From Sphingorhabdus sp. YGSMI21 (GTDB lineage: Bacteria > Pseudomonadota > Alphaproteobacteria > Sphingomonadales > Sphingomonadaceae): a stretch of 64,000 nucleotides of DNA. The position numbers and the translations under genes were made by a program. Under the pieces are notes generated by a model. That model was not told the DNA's origin. It made no database searches and was given only the letters and a program-made list of their open reading frames with translations. Below are positions 9,402-18,918 of this stretch, one piece after another (position 1 is the stretch's first letter; the number at the start of each line of letters is the position of its first letter). The stretch covers positions 1 to 64,000 of the forward strand of contig NZ_CP022549.1 in the NCBI RefSeq assembly GCF_002776575.1, read 5' to 3'.

Positions 9402-11465
9402 TCAGGCGTTCTGGCTGGTGGTCGCAGCGTCGCTATTGCTATCCTCTTCGCCCTCGGACCCGCTTTCTGCGTCTTCGCCAGCGGGGTGGTTATTTTTCTC
9501 TCCCGCTGCTCCTCCTTCGGATTCCTCGTCGTGTGGCGCATCCTCGCCGTCAGCCCCGGTTTCCTCGACCTGGTTGGGATCGAAGCGCATCGCTGCCGGT
9601 AGCCATGCAATCCCCGCTTCGCGAATTTCCGGCTCGGTGATCGCGCTGCCGTCGCAGAGCTTTTCGCAGGCATCGGCCATTTCAGCGACTTTGGAGCTGG
9701 CATATTTTGCAGCCAGTACCGGTCCTCCAATGGCATCGAGCGCACGCTGCATCCCGGCTTTTCGGACACGGGCGAAGTAACCGCCCGCGCTTGGCCGCCA
9801 CCATGCCGCAACATCGATGTCGAGGAGTTGACCCAGATGATCGTGAAATGGGTTGCTATGCTGCAGACCCTTGCCGCCAAGCGAGGCTTCCATGCTGCTA
9901 GCCATGCAGACGGCAAGCCAGGTTGCGCGGGTTTCTTCCTCGAGCGCACGAAAGGCCTCGAAACGCTCGGCTGCCGTGGAATGCTCCGCCCATGTTGTAT
10001 CAAGCTGGTTGCGAATTTCACCAAGCGCTGCGCCTGCAAGGCTGTCAGGCAGATTGCCGCGCACATTCGGATCGTTTCGCCGTGCCACCTCCAGGGAACA
10101 TCCATGCTCGGAATATTTTCCGACCGCCCGGTCGGCCAGCGTGAAGATTGCCAGGTCAAGCGCGATGGCGGGATTGCTGGCGACGTGGAGTGCCAGAATA
10201 TCGCGCCGGGCGATCGAGAGTTCATCAGCCAGCACGCCGGAGAGACCCTGAACTTTGGCCGCAACCTTTTTGGGATCCTTGTGACCATCGCCATCGCCCA
10301 ATTTGCGGGCTTGCGGGACTTCCCAGTAATTGGTCTCGACGCGCGGCTTACCGTCTTCGCCGATCACCATAAACTGGGTCAGAGAAGCTTTGCGCTCCTC
10401 ATCAATGAGCACTTCAGTATCGCGCAGTTCTTCTTCTTCCCGCTCGAGCTTGGCGACCCGCTCGTTAATTGCATCGAGCTCCTCGTCATCCATTTCGGTA
10501 GATTCGAAGAGCTGCTCTATCTGGGCATGCTCGGCTTCGATTTCGGCGATACGCGCCTCGGCTGCCTCACTCAGTGGTTCGCGGTCAAGCCGTGCCTGCA
10601 TGAGTTCCTCGCGGTCCGTCCAGGTCGAGCCTTTGGCGAGCAAGGGAACAACCGTGCCGATGCCGCTTTTCTCGGCATGGATGGCTGCGGCCTCCTGCAA
10701 CAACGTACTGGCAAGGTCGACAGCAAGATCACCATCGAGCCATTCAGCAGCTTCGACTTCGGTGAACAGGTCCCGTGCGACGCGCCCACCTGCCTTTATA
10801 TAGGCGTCTTCACCAACGAGGAGAGCAACAGGATGTGATGCTGGAATTGATGCGCCGAGAATACGCTTGCGAATCTCGTGAGCATTGTTCTCCAGCCAGC
10901 TGCCCTTCACTTCTTCAAACACTGCAAGCTGCTTTGCCTGATCAGCCGTTGCGGCGTAGGCCTTGGCTACTTCCATCGTCATTTCGCCAACGGCGAGAAT
11001 GTCGAAAATGGGTTCGGCAAGTGTAGCAAGCCGAAGTCTGCCTTCGACAAAGCGGCGCGTTTGGCCGAAGCGTTTGGCAACCGCATCAATGTCACCTTCG
11101 GTACCGAGGAAATGCAGAAAAGCCTGACATTCGTCGGTTGGTGTCATTTTCTCCCGGAGAAAATTCTCGGCGAGACTGGTTTCGGCTATGCCTTCGGCGC
11201 TCTCGTCACTGACCATCACTGGAATACCGTGATTTTTGGCAATCTTGCCAGACGCTGCGAGTATGTTGAGCGCGCGCAACCGTCGACCGCCGGCAAAAAT
11301 GTCGTAAAAGCCCTTTTTCTTGGCTGTGCCGCCGATCAGGTTCTGCAGCACCCCTTTGGCTTCGATATTGGCAACGAGCCAATCCAGATTGGTTTCGGCA
11401 CCGCTTTTGCGCACATTATGCAGCGAGAGCCTGAGCTTGTTGAGTGGAATGATTTGAATGGTCAT
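9402..11465 (-). CDS. large ParB/RepB/Spo0J-family protein without a cognate ParA
   Basis: 687 residues. The N-terminal ParB/sulfiredoxin domain (about 1-110) holds FAGGRRLRALN and ETSLAENFLREKMTP, the CTPase-type boxes, followed by a HTH region (DAVAKRFGQTRRFVEGRLRL). A long middle part includes a coiled coil (residues about 300-350, Glu-rich), and the last 50 residues are a very acidic disordered tail. GGAGAA 7 bases before the ATG supports the start. There is no parA beside it, and the plasmid has a separate parAB at 19-21 kb, so it probably acts as a chromatin or transcription factor rather than in partition. It sits upstream of ardC in the same orientation. Confidence 0.85.
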   Translation of the reverse strand: MTIQIIPLNKLRLSLHNVRKSGAETNLDWLVANIEAKGVLQNLIGGTAKKKGFYDIFAGGRRLRALNILAASGKIAKNHGIPVMVSDESAEGIAETSLAENFLREKMTPTDECQAFLHFLGTEGDIDAVAKRFGQTRRFVEGRLRLATLAEPIFDILAVGEMTMEVAKAYAATADQAKQLAVFEEVKGSWLENNAHEIRKRILGASIPASHPVALLVGEDAYIKAGGRVARDLFTEVEAAEWLDGDLAVDLASTLLQEAAAIHAEKSGIGTVVPLLAKGSTWTDREELMQARLDREPLSEAAEARIAEIEAEHAQIEQLFESTEMDDEELDAINERVAKLEREEEELRDTEVLIDEERKASLTQFMVIGEDGKPRVETNYWEVPQARKLGDGDGHKDPKKVAAKVQGLSGVLADELSIARRDILALHVASNPAIALDLAIFTLADRAVGKYSEHGCSLEVARRNDPNVRGNLPDSLAGAALGEIRNQLDTTWAEHSTAAERFEAFRALEEETRATWLAVCMASSMEASLGGKGLQHSNPFHDHLGQLLDIDVAAWWRPSAGGYFARVRKAGMQRALDAIGGPVLAAKYASSKVAEMADACEKLCDGSAITEPEIREAGIAWLPAAMRFDPNQVEETGADGEDAPHDEESEGGAAGEKNNHPAGEDAESGSEGEEDSNSDAATTSQNA

Positions 11466-11521
11466 AGCGAAGTTCTCCGGAGCCAGATGACATTATTGCC
11501 ATCCTTCAGGCCCACCATTCT

Positions 11522-11544
11522 CCTTCCCCCTCCCCTCCTGCCCG
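11522..11544 (-). repeat. purine-rich leader repeat, copy 1
   Basis: A 23-base tract (CCTTCCCCCTCCCCTCCTGC and three more bases on the plus strand) lies 57-79 bases upstream of the start of the ParB-like gene. The identical tract lies 40-62 bases upstream of the helicase gene at 15957. On the transcribed strand it is G/A-only for most of its length. Role unknown; see findings. Confidence 0.6.
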
Positions 11545-11705
11545 TGCGGGCGCGCAAGCGCCGCTGGCTATTGGGTGGCCCGCTCGGGTCACGGTCTCGA
11601 TTTAATGGATTGGCGTTGATGTGCCGGGATTGGGGGCCTTGCCGCGATAGAAACCGGCCTATCGGTTGCACAACCTGTTCAGCTATAAAAAGATAGCGGT
11701 GCGGC

Positions 11706-14700
11706 TCAGGCGACCTTGGTTCGTTCTGTCTGACTTTCCGCGCAAATCGCCTCGAGGATGGTTACGGCTTGGGTATCCGGCATGAAAAGCCGTGTTTTAT
11801 AGGCGATAATCTCGGTGAAGCAGCCCCTCGACTTGTACCAGCCAAGACGCGCGGCATGAGCGCCGATAATTTCGAGGCGCTGCGCTCCTGCTACCCGGGA
11901 GGTTTTGAGCGTTAACTCGTCGAGACCATTGACCGGAACACGGGCACCGCTGCGGGCGCTTTCAATCATTGCATTGGGAGTAAGTTTGGGTGCTTCCAGG
12001 CCGAGACCCTGGCATAACGCGCCCAAATCACCTGCATCAACCACGCGGCCGAGAATTGAACGTCCGTCGGCAGCGGCTATCCGCACAACTGAAAGCATCT
12101 TTGAGGGAATCTTGCGCCAGACGGGCAGCAACAATCCAGTGGCGATGAACAAAGTGTCATTTTCGAGTGTATCACGCGCTTCATCGGCTTCAACCGTCCA
12201 GAGCTTTGCAAATTCGGTATCGTGAATTTTGCGCCAGTTGCTTTCGGCCAGGGCCTGGTCGTCTATATGATCGATACGTGAAGGACGGATGAGCTTGAAA
12301 CGCCGGACGGTGGTTCCATCGTCGAGCAGCGAATCGCGCTGGCTGACCATCAGCGCAACCTTGCCCGATTTATCGTTCTTCATCGGCTCGGCGCTTTGAT
12401 CCCAGCTGCGCCGAAAATCTATATCATCGTTGCTGCGAACAAATCGTTTGCGGGTGATCGCAAGCTCGGCAAGGTTTGTTGTCGCTCCGCAGCGGTCAGT
12501 CCGTAGCAGACGCTCGGAAACAATTTCGAGGGTTTGGACAGCGATGGTTTCAACCCCGAGATCGAGCGTTCCCGCTTCGCGCGCCTTTGCTACACGCTGT
12601 TCGACCAGCCCGAGAAATTCATCGAAGACGCCGTTTTGCATGGCGATCGGCAGCGCGAGGATGCGGTTGAGCCAGCGCTGGATAGGCGGCAAGTCCATAC
12701 GCAGTTCACCGCCCTCGCCTTCGAGCTCAAGGCCGGTTCGCTTCTGGAAATCCTGGAATGATGCGCTTTTGAGTTTGCCGGAATGCAGCAGTCGGAACCA
12801 GGCATTGAGGGCGGACACGGCGTAGTCGCTTTCCAGATTGTCAGCCGGGTCAAACAGATTTTGGCCGCCAGTCTGACGCTGCCCCCGGGTGAGAGCGCCG
12901 AGGCTATCGAGCCGCCGAGCAATGGTTGAGATAAAGCGCCGCTCGCCACGGCAATCGGTGGTGACGGGCCGGAAAAGCGGGGAGCTGGCCTGATGGGTGC
13001 GGTGGGTGCGTCCAAGCCCCTGGATAGCCGCATCGGCGCGCCAACCCGGTTCAAGAAGGAAGTGGACGCGGCGGCGCTGGTTAGGCACATCAAGACTGGC
13101 ATGATAGCTGCGCCCCGTGCCGCCGGCATCGGAGAAGATCAATATCTGCTTGCGGTCTTCCATGAAAGCATCGGTTTCCGCCGCATTACTGCGCGCCGAA
13201 CGGCGCTGAACGAGTTGGCGTCCATCACTTGCAGTGGAAAGCCTGCGGCTTCTCCCTGTGATTTCGGCCACCTTGTCCTCGCCAAAGCGGGTGATGATGG
13301 CGTCAAGCGCGGAAGAGATTGGCGGCATGGCTCCAAGCTGTTCAAGGCATGCATCACGCCTGGCGATTGCATCGGCACAGTGGACCGGATTGCCATGCTC
13401 GTCCTGCATCGGTTGCGAACGCATTTCGCCTTCCAGATCGATATAGGTCTGCATTTGGCGGGTCGGGAATGCGCGGGTGAGATAGTCGAAGAGATACTCC
13501 CTCGGGCTGAGATCAATATCAAGCTCGTCTGTGCCGTTTTCGTCATGGTCTGCCAGTCGTCGGTCCAGCATTGCCTCGCCAGTGGAGACAAGCTGGATAA
13601 TGATGGCCATTTCGTCGGCGATATGGGTCTCAATAGCAGGAAACAGGCTCGGTAGTTTCAAACTCATAAGGAGCTGCTGGAAAAACCGCTGTTTAACGCT
13701 TTCAAAACGGGACCGGGCTGCGCCCTTGGCTCCTGCGTTGAGTGTGTCGCCCGAGACCGCATCTATTACTCCGCTTTCCTCAAGCGCAGCTTCCATATTC
13801 TGGTGGATGATAGACCAGGCTTCGGCATAGCGGTCGTAGGTTTCGATCTGCTCGGCGGAAAGAATATGTTCAAGCATTTCATATTCAACACCGGCGAAGC
13901 TTAGCGCGCGGGCGGCATAGAGGCCCATTGATTTGAGATCGCGCGCGACCACTTCCATTGCAGCTATTCCGCCTGCGGCAATTTCCTCGATAAACAGATC
14001 GCGAGTGGGAAAGGCTGTATTTGGTCCCCATAGGCCAAGGCGCACGGCATAGGCGAGATTGTTGACGTTCGACGCGCCGGTGGCCGAAGCGTAAAGAACG
14101 CGTGCAGCAGGCAATTTGTCCTGCAGGGTCACACCGGCAATGCCCTGTTCAGAACCCTTGGTCTTGCCGCGAGCCGTCTCCCCGCCTGCAACGCCGCCCA
14201 TGGCGTGCGCCTCGTCGAAAGCGATGACCCCTTCAAAATCGGGGCCGGCCCAATCGAGTATCTGTGTCAGGCGGCTGCTATCTTCGCGCTGAGATTGCAA
14301 CGTGGCATAGGGGACGAACAGCACGCCCTCGCTCATTGCAACATTTGTACCCAGTGGCCAATTTTTGAGGGGCTGGATATCGGCGGCGATCCCGCCAACG
14401 GCCGTCCAGTCGCGGCGCGCATCTTCAAGCAGGGTCGCGTTCTTCGAAACCCATATATGGCGGCGGTAGCCCTTGAGCCAATTATCGAGAATAGTGGCAG
14501 CGATCTGTCGCCCCTTCCCTGCCCCCGTGCCGTCACCAAGAAAATATCCCTTGCGGATACGCTGTTCGATCACCTCTCCCTTGTTCTCGTCGTCAATATT
14601 GCCGGTCAGCCAGTCGGCGTGGGCCTGACCTGCATAAGCGACCGTTTCGAGCTGTGCGACCGATAAAAGCCGGTCTTTGACGATGCGGGTGGGAAGCATA

Positions 14701-15917
14701 GGCCGGTAATGGGGTTTTGGCGGCGCCACCGAGCCCATGGCAAGACTTTCGACCAGGGCTGTAGGATGTTCGCCGGCCTGCTCGAAGATCATCCGTGCCG
14801 GACGGTATGGAAGATAGTCACCAACTTGTTCGCCTAGCGCAGCAGGTTCCGCGAGTGCGGTATAAACAACAGGTGTGATGGCGTCTTCAACTGGCCTGTG
14901 AGCCGGAATGGGTTGCACCGGCTCTGCAGGGCGGACGAAGCCGCCGAACAATGATTTGGTTGGCGATCGGGTTTTGTTTGGTGGCGTGATCTCGCGGCGC
15001 GGCAGCGGCTTTGGCTGGGCAGTTAGCTCAGCCAAGGCCGCAATGTGAATATTATGAGCCATTGGCAGATCCGGTAGCTTATCCAGCACAAGCAAGGTCG
15101 TCGCTATATTCGTCCCGTGCTTGGCAAAGCACCCTTCGCCCAACGTAAAGCGTTCTACAATCGAGGCACCCGTGATCATTTTGGCGAGACTAGCGGCGTT
15201 GCGGCCTGGACGGTCGATCCAGCTCGGCAGAATGGCGACAAGTCTTCCCCCGGTAGACAGCACTTTTAGGGCCGAATGAAGGTGTCTGAGCGCAGTGAAA
15301 TGATCTTCATAACCATCGGCGTTGCTCGAGAAGGGCGGATTCATGAGGACGATGGTGGGCGCCCTTCCCTGCCAGCGTGCGGCGATTTCGGCTCCATCGC
15401 AATTGGTTATGGCGGCGCCAGGATAAAGGCCGGTGAGCAGCGCGCGCCGGCAGGTATCCAGTTCATTGAGCCTGAGTGTAGCACCGAGCCGCAATGCTTC
15501 GGTGGCAAGCAAACCAGTGCCCGCGCTAGGTTCTAGAACAAAATCATCGGGGGTTAATGCGGCGCGCACCTGTGCAAACAGGGCGAGCGGTGCAGGGGTC
15601 GAAAATTGCTGCCGTCTCACTTGCAACTCGCTGCGAACGGTGTGCGTTGGGAGATCAGGGTAGGTCGCTATCAGACTAGGAAGCTGCTGGCTTGCGGCCT
15701 TCTCGTCCCGTTGAATATGGGCAACGATGGCGCATTCGAGCATTTCGAAGGCGTCGCGGATGGTGAATTGCACCATGCTGGTGCCAGTTGCTGCGGCAAG
15801 ATGCTTGATCAGCATGTCTCGCGTAAGCGGCTTGTCAAGCTTGGAGGACAGGTTCACTCCGGCAGAGAGCAGGATGGACGCTTTAGGGTGGGAAATACTA
15901 TATGGGTCAATCGGCAT
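11706..15917 (-). CDS. strawberry-notch-type SF2 helicase with N-terminal SAM methyltransferase
   Basis: 1403 residues from the ATG at 15917, chosen because GGAGG stands 5 bases upstream; an upstream TTG adds 8 residues but has no site. An N-terminal class I methyltransferase has LEPSAGTGLLA (motif I, about residue 128) and MNPPFSSNADG (motif IV, about 185). The helicase core follows with GDGTGAGKGRQ (Walker A, about 465), FDEAHAMGG (motif II, about 575) and a C-terminal half with GRTHRTHQ (arginine finger motif). This arrangement matches the bacterial strawberry-notch-like proteins of large plasmids and phages. They are proposed to modify or remodel DNA, perhaps for antirestriction; that role is inference. 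Confidence 0.88.
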   Translation of the reverse strand: MPIDPYSISHPKASILLSAGVNLSSKLDKPLTRDMLIKHLAAATGTSMVQFTIRDAFEMLECAIVAHIQRDEKAASQQLPSLIATYPDLPTHTVRSELQVRRQQFSTPAPLALFAQVRAALTPDDFVLEPSAGTGLLATEALRLGATLRLNELDTCRRALLTGLYPGAAITNCDGAEIAARWQGRAPTIVLMNPPFSSNADGYEDHFTALRHLHSALKVLSTGGRLVAILPSWIDRPGRNAASLAKMITGASIVERFTLGEGCFAKHGTNIATTLLVLDKLPDLPMAHNIHIAALAELTAQPKPLPRREITPPNKTRSPTKSLFGGFVRPAEPVQPIPAHRPVEDAITPVVYTALAEPAALGEQVGDYLPYRPARMIFEQAGEHPTALVESLAMGSVAPPKPHYRPMLPTRIVKDRLLSVAQLETVAYAGQAHADWLTGNIDDENKGEVIEQRIRKGYFLGDGTGAGKGRQIAATILDNWLKGYRRHIWVSKNATLLEDARRDWTAVGGIAADIQPLKNWPLGTNVAMSEGVLFVPYATLQSQREDSSRLTQILDWAGPDFEGVIAFDEAHAMGGVAGGETARGKTKGSEQGIAGVTLQDKLPAARVLYASATGASNVNNLAYAVRLGLWGPNTAFPTRDLFIEEIAAGGIAAMEVVARDLKSMGLYAARALSFAGVEYEMLEHILSAEQIETYDRYAEAWSIIHQNMEAALEESGVIDAVSGDTLNAGAKGAARSRFESVKQRFFQQLLMSLKLPSLFPAIETHIADEMAIIIQLVSTGEAMLDRRLADHDENGTDELDIDLSPREYLFDYLTRAFPTRQMQTYIDLEGEMRSQPMQDEHGNPVHCADAIARRDACLEQLGAMPPISSALDAIITRFGEDKVAEITGRSRRLSTASDGRQLVQRRSARSNAAETDAFMEDRKQILIFSDAGGTGRSYHASLDVPNQRRRVHFLLEPGWRADAAIQGLGRTHRTHQASSPLFRPVTTDCRGERRFISTIARRLDSLGALTRGQRQTGGQNLFDPADNLESDYAVSALNAWFRLLHSGKLKSASFQDFQKRTGLELEGEGGELRMDLPPIQRWLNRILALPIAMQNGVFDEFLGLVEQRVAKAREAGTLDLGVETIAVQTLEIVSERLLRTDRCGATTNLAELAITRKRFVRSNDDIDFRRSWDQSAEPMKNDKSGKVALMVSQRDSLLDDGTTVRRFKLIRPSRIDHIDDQALAESNWRKIHDTEFAKLWTVEADEARDTLENDTLFIATGLLLPVWRKIPSKMLSVVRIAAADGRSILGRVVDAGDLGALCQGLGLEAPKLTPNAMIESARSGARVPVNGLDELTLKTSRVAGAQRLEIIGAHAARLGWYKSRGCFTEIIAYKTRLFMPDTQAVTILEAICAESQTERTKVA

Positions 15918-15956
15918 GGAAACCTCCGGTGTATCGACCAAAATTGATCACCCTCC

Positions 15957-15979
15957 CCTTCCCCCTCCCCTCCTGCCCG
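15957..15979 (-). repeat. purine-rich leader repeat, copy 2
   Basis: The same 23-base tract as at 11522, in the same orientation relative to the downstream gene, here 40-62 bases upstream of the helicase/methyltransferase start. Confidence 0.6.
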
Positions 15980-16209
15980 CGCGCAACCAACGGGCGCGCT
16001 GCCGTCGAGCTGCAAAATGGTTCAAATTATGAGGAAAATAGAAGATGGACTGAATATTGGTGCCATAAATTGCTCGTGCCGCATTCAAATCATCGCTTAT
16101 GTCCCGGCAGAGGGCGGTGGGGATTGGTTTATGCTATGGTCGAGAGGCAAGCTTTCCCGCCTCGCATCGTTGTCCTAGCAGCTTGTATTCCATAAAGTAT
16201 CACTCGCTG

Positions 16210-16692
16210 CTAGCTTCGGTAAAGCTGATCATCCCATGATATTGGCTTTGCGCGTTCATAAGTGATTGCTTTGCTGGCATCATGGGCAAGATTTATCAGA
16301 ATGTTCGTTTCAAATCGCGCGGGTATAGAGGGTACAAACAGAATAGCCGAGCGTCTTTCACGGACCCATTTGTCTCCAAATTCCTGACAAATGCGTTGCG
16401 ATTTACCGTCCCACCCAGGGTGTGCAGCGGTCTGGAATTTTTCATAGCAAATGCCCTTGGGAATGATGATGGTTATAAAATGAAGATCTGGCGGCATCAC
16501 AGCGTTGGCAAGTACAAGTTTTTCCAGAATCTGTGTTGAATAATGCTCCGAGCAATAGACGATGGGGCTGCTCCACTTGTTCCATCTGCCGGGATAAAAC
16601 CGCGCCCCTTCATCACCGTAGAGAGGATGTTTGCCGTTCAGAGCGCCAATCCTGTAGGCAGTTAAAATTTGGTCGGTATGCTGCGCGCTCAC
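16210..16692 (-). CDS. RES-domain toxin
   Basis: 160 residues covering a complete RES domain: YRIG near the start, GARFYPGRWNKWSSPIVYCSE (about 30-50) with the conserved Arg, Gly and Tyr, and a C-terminal block ILFVPSIPARFETNILINL. RES toxins degrade NAD+ when free of their antitoxin. The gene starts inside the stop of the upstream antitoxin gene (ATGA overlap), typical of RES-Xre modules. As a plasmid gene it would kill or stall cells that lose the plasmid. Confidence 0.9.
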   Translation of the reverse strand: MSAQHTDQILTAYRIGALNGKHPLYGDEGARFYPGRWNKWSSPIVYCSEHYSTQILEKLVLANAVMPPDLHFITIIIPKGICYEKFQTAAHPGWDGKSQRICQEFGDKWVRERRSAILFVPSIPARFETNILINLAHDASKAITYERAKPISWDDQLYRS

Positions 16693-17120
16693 ACGCCGCC
16701 GCCATAAGCGGCCCGGCCCAATATGTTGATCACTGAGTCCGCTCCCGGTCCGGTTGCGAGAACTATCTCCAAGGGTATTCTGTTGCCGAGCATAATATGC
16801 GGTTTCATCAGAAATGTTCGCGCCTTTTCGATGTCACCGTAAATCTCCAAGGCAAATCTCATCACCTTGGCAACTCTGGCAAGCTTGTTGCCCTCCTCGC
16901 TGGTCAATATCTTCTTTGCCGACTTTTTCCGCCGTGCGAGCGTCGGTTTGGGCAGGAAGCGGTATTTAAGGCTAATATTTCCAGGCGCTACAATGGCTAC
17001 AAGATGATCGATAGCCTCCACTGGCAGACCTTCCTCGATATGAAGCGCGAGGCTGAGCAGGTCTTCCCCATCGGATGACACACCCAGGAGTTGATTCATG
17101 CTGTAATCTTGAGAATCCAT
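16689..17120 (-). CDS. Xre/MbcA/ParS-type antitoxin of the RES toxin
   Basis: 143 residues. The N-terminal two thirds contain a divergent HTH (LPVEAIDHLVAIVAP, RFLPKPTLARRKK). The C-terminal part (KVMRFALEIYGDIEKARTFL, then PHIMLGNRIPLEIVLATGPG) is the conserved toxin-binding DUF2384 domain. It directly precedes and overlaps the RES gene, the standard antitoxin-first order. A perfect palindrome lies 13-26 bases upstream of the start and is the probable autoregulatory operator. Confidence 0.9.
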   Translation of the reverse strand: MDSQDYSMNQLLGVSSDGEDLLSLALHIEEGLPVEAIDHLVAIVAPGNISLKYRFLPKPTLARRKKSAKKILTSEEGNKLARVAKVMRFALEIYGDIEKARTFLMKPHIMLGNRIPLEIVLATGPGADSVINILGRAAYGGGV

Positions 17121-17132
17121 GAAAGTACCTTT

Positions 17133-17146
17133 GTCTCAAGTGAGAC
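17133..17146. promoter_or_regulatory. palindrome upstream of the RES/Xre operon
   Basis: GTCTCAAGTGAGAC is a perfect 6+2+6 inverted repeat starting 13 bases before the antitoxin ATG. Its place in the promoter/leader and the DNA-binding nature of the antitoxin make it the likely operator; binding itself is inferred. Confidence 0.6.
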
Positions 17147-17264
17147 TAAAGTAGATATCAGATGGTTTGCAAGTGAATTGTCCTGATCGCTCACTGGCCT
17201 GAATATTAAGGCTGGCACAAATCTAAGCGAAAGTTCGTAAAGGTGCGTCTATGGTCTTCTCCTG

Positions 17265-17485
17265 TGAATCATAAACCTATAGAAATATCATTATATGTTA
17301 GAGGGTTATAATAAGGTTATGAGGTTAAACGCAGATTCAATCGCTGCCTTGTGCGGAAACAGGCGAGTCGCAGAATTTTGCCGTTCCCAGAGTGTCGGCT
17401 ATCCGTTCCCTTTGTGTCGAAGGATTGTTCCTGAAAGGTCGATGGATCGTTCCTGAAAGGTCGAACCTCGTTCCTATTGTGTCGA
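17265..17485. other. oriV: plasmid replication origin: AT-rich segment and five iterons
   Basis: Five copies of a 16-base iteron, consensus GTTCCtgaaaGGTCGA or GTTCCctttGTGTCGA, start at 17383, 17405, 17427, 17449 and 17470, a spacing of 22, 22, 22 and 21 bases (about two helical turns). Copies 3 and 4 are identical. An AT-rich stretch with repeated GGTTAT lies just to the left (17265-17330) and would serve as the unwinding element. The array is downstream of repA on the same molecule, as in plasmids where the initiator gene abuts the origin. RepA binding is inferred. Confidence 0.75.
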
Positions 17486-17604
17486 AACAATGGCTGGGAG
17501 CTGAAATTAATCGAACGCATTGAATCACTTTGGGGCTTGCATGCAGGAAAGTGCTTCAAATCGGCCGTCTATTGGTTATTATGGAAAATCTGAGTAAGCC
17601 GATC

Positions 17605-17620
17605 TCGACACAACGGGAAC
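17605..17620 (-). repeat. inverted single iteron near the repA 3' end
   Basis: TCGACACAACGGGAAC is the reverse complement of an iteron (GTTCCcgttGTGTCGA) and lies 120 bases from the array in opposite orientation, 46 bases beyond the repA stop. It may be an extra RepA site. Confidence 0.55.
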
Positions 17621-17665
17621 GGCACTCGATATTAGTCTGGAATTTGGCTAGTATTGAACGCGATT

Positions 17666-18913
17666 TTAGCGCCGGATTTCGTGACCATGCTTCTTGTTGT
17701 GTCGGCGGACAAAGCCGATAAAAGCCCTTTGCCAGTCTACGGGCGTCCGATCTTCGCTGCCATTGACCCAGGTTTCAAAATCAGCGTGTAGCCGATAAAG
17801 ATCCCAGCCAGGACATTCACTGCGCAGCAGCTCGATGGTTTCATCGGTCATATAGCCGCGTGTTGCAGCTGTACTCAGTCCGGTTAAAGTTCGCTTGATC
17901 ATTGTGCGCGCGTCAATAACTGGTTCGTCCAAAGCGCCCGTTTTTGTCACATGATTGTCTGACTTTGGAGCAGCAGCTGCTGGCTTGGTGCGAACTGGGT
18001 TTTCTGGAGAAGCGGCTTTGGGCGTTTCGCTCCCCTGCCCTGCTGACGCCAGTTTGACCGGTTCGTGGTCACCTTGTTTGCGCATCCGCAGTTTTGGTTC
18101 GCCGCGTTCGACATCTTCGATTATGAGATCATATCCGGGCAACCCATTTTTCTCGGCAAGCTTCAATATTTCAAATTTGAACCGGCGATACTGGCCTTCT
18201 GCGCCGGATTTTTCAAACAGTGTGGGCATCGATATTGCAAATCCAAGATCCCCCGCCCCGCCCGCATGTTTGCGTGCAACTTTGTAAAGCCAGCGCTCGC
18301 GCCCGCCGGATATATCGAAATAGGCCCGGTCGATCGATAATACGCCGCCCTTCATCAACACGCCTTCCCAGAACCAGTTTGAGAGTTCCAAGGTCATGCC
18401 GCGCGAGCGTTCGGTCTTTTCATCGACGAGCTGCGTCCAGCCATCCAGCCAGCTGAATGTCGCCTCACGGCGGTTCTCCGCGCGGATATTTGTCTTAACT
18501 GTTGTGGAGACAAGGCGGTCCAGCCCCTGCCCCAGCAATTCATAAGCTCGGCCCGTGGTTGGCCTGCCAATCGCACGCAGCAGATCATATGGCATGATAT
18601 GCAAGGTCCGAGGAATATCATTTTGTCCGCGCCGCGCCATATCGGCAAGAACGCTCGCGCAATAGATGAGGATATCGGCATCCCAGATCGTCGCCATGCC
18701 GTAATCTGGATTGGCAGATACATGGACCCATAGTTTACCATCGGGCGATTTATAGTCGATCGGCTTCATGCGTCTGGTTTTGGCAAGCGAGAAAAATGGT
18801 CGCTCCATCATCTCGCGCTGATCGCGAAAATTGAGATCGGCGATATAGGGGAGGAACAGGTCGAACTGTTCTCCCACCGCTCTCCGGCCTCTGACGCCTT
18901 TCGTGCGAGCCAT
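17666..18913 (-). CDS. repA: replication initiator RepA
   Basis: 415 residues of the RepA-type initiator family common on sphingomonad plasmids. Recognisable parts are FDLFLPYIADLNFRDQREMMERP, LWVHVSANPDYGMATIWDADIL (about 62-85) and the winged-helix segment PRTLHIMPYDLLRAIGRPT (about 103-122). ELSNWFWEGV and a Lys/Arg-rich second winged helix follow (about 180-270). The last 130 residues are a linker plus a short C-terminal domain. It binds origin iterons and starts replication. The gene follows parA and parB on the same strand; its start is only a few bases from a hairpin repeat that could block the weak GAAAG ribosome site. Confidence 0.9.
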   Translation of the reverse strand: MARTKGVRGRRAVGEQFDLFLPYIADLNFRDQREMMERPFFSLAKTRRMKPIDYKSPDGKLWVHVSANPDYGMATIWDADILIYCASVLADMARRGQNDIPRTLHIMPYDLLRAIGRPTTGRAYELLGQGLDRLVSTTVKTNIRAENRREATFSWLDGWTQLVDEKTERSRGMTLELSNWFWEGVLMKGGVLSIDRAYFDISGGRERWLYKVARKHAGGAGDLGFAISMPTLFEKSGAEGQYRRFKFEILKLAEKNGLPGYDLIIEDVERGEPKLRMRKQGDHEPVKLASAGQGSETPKAASPENPVRTKPAAAAPKSDNHVTKTGALDEPVIDARTMIKRTLTGLSTAATRGYMTDETIELLRSECPGWDLYRLHADFETWVNGSEDRTPVDWQRAFIGFVRRHNKKHGHEIRR

Positions 18914-18918
18914 CAGAA

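Noticed and set aside
9828..10838. 336-codon plus-strand frame
   Set aside because: It lies fully antisense to the ParB-like gene, has no ribosome site and no domain; a shadow of biased codon use.
17263..17271. Possible DnaA box (TGTGAATCA)
   Set aside because: Differs from the consensus at a key position and stands alone; not strong enough to list.
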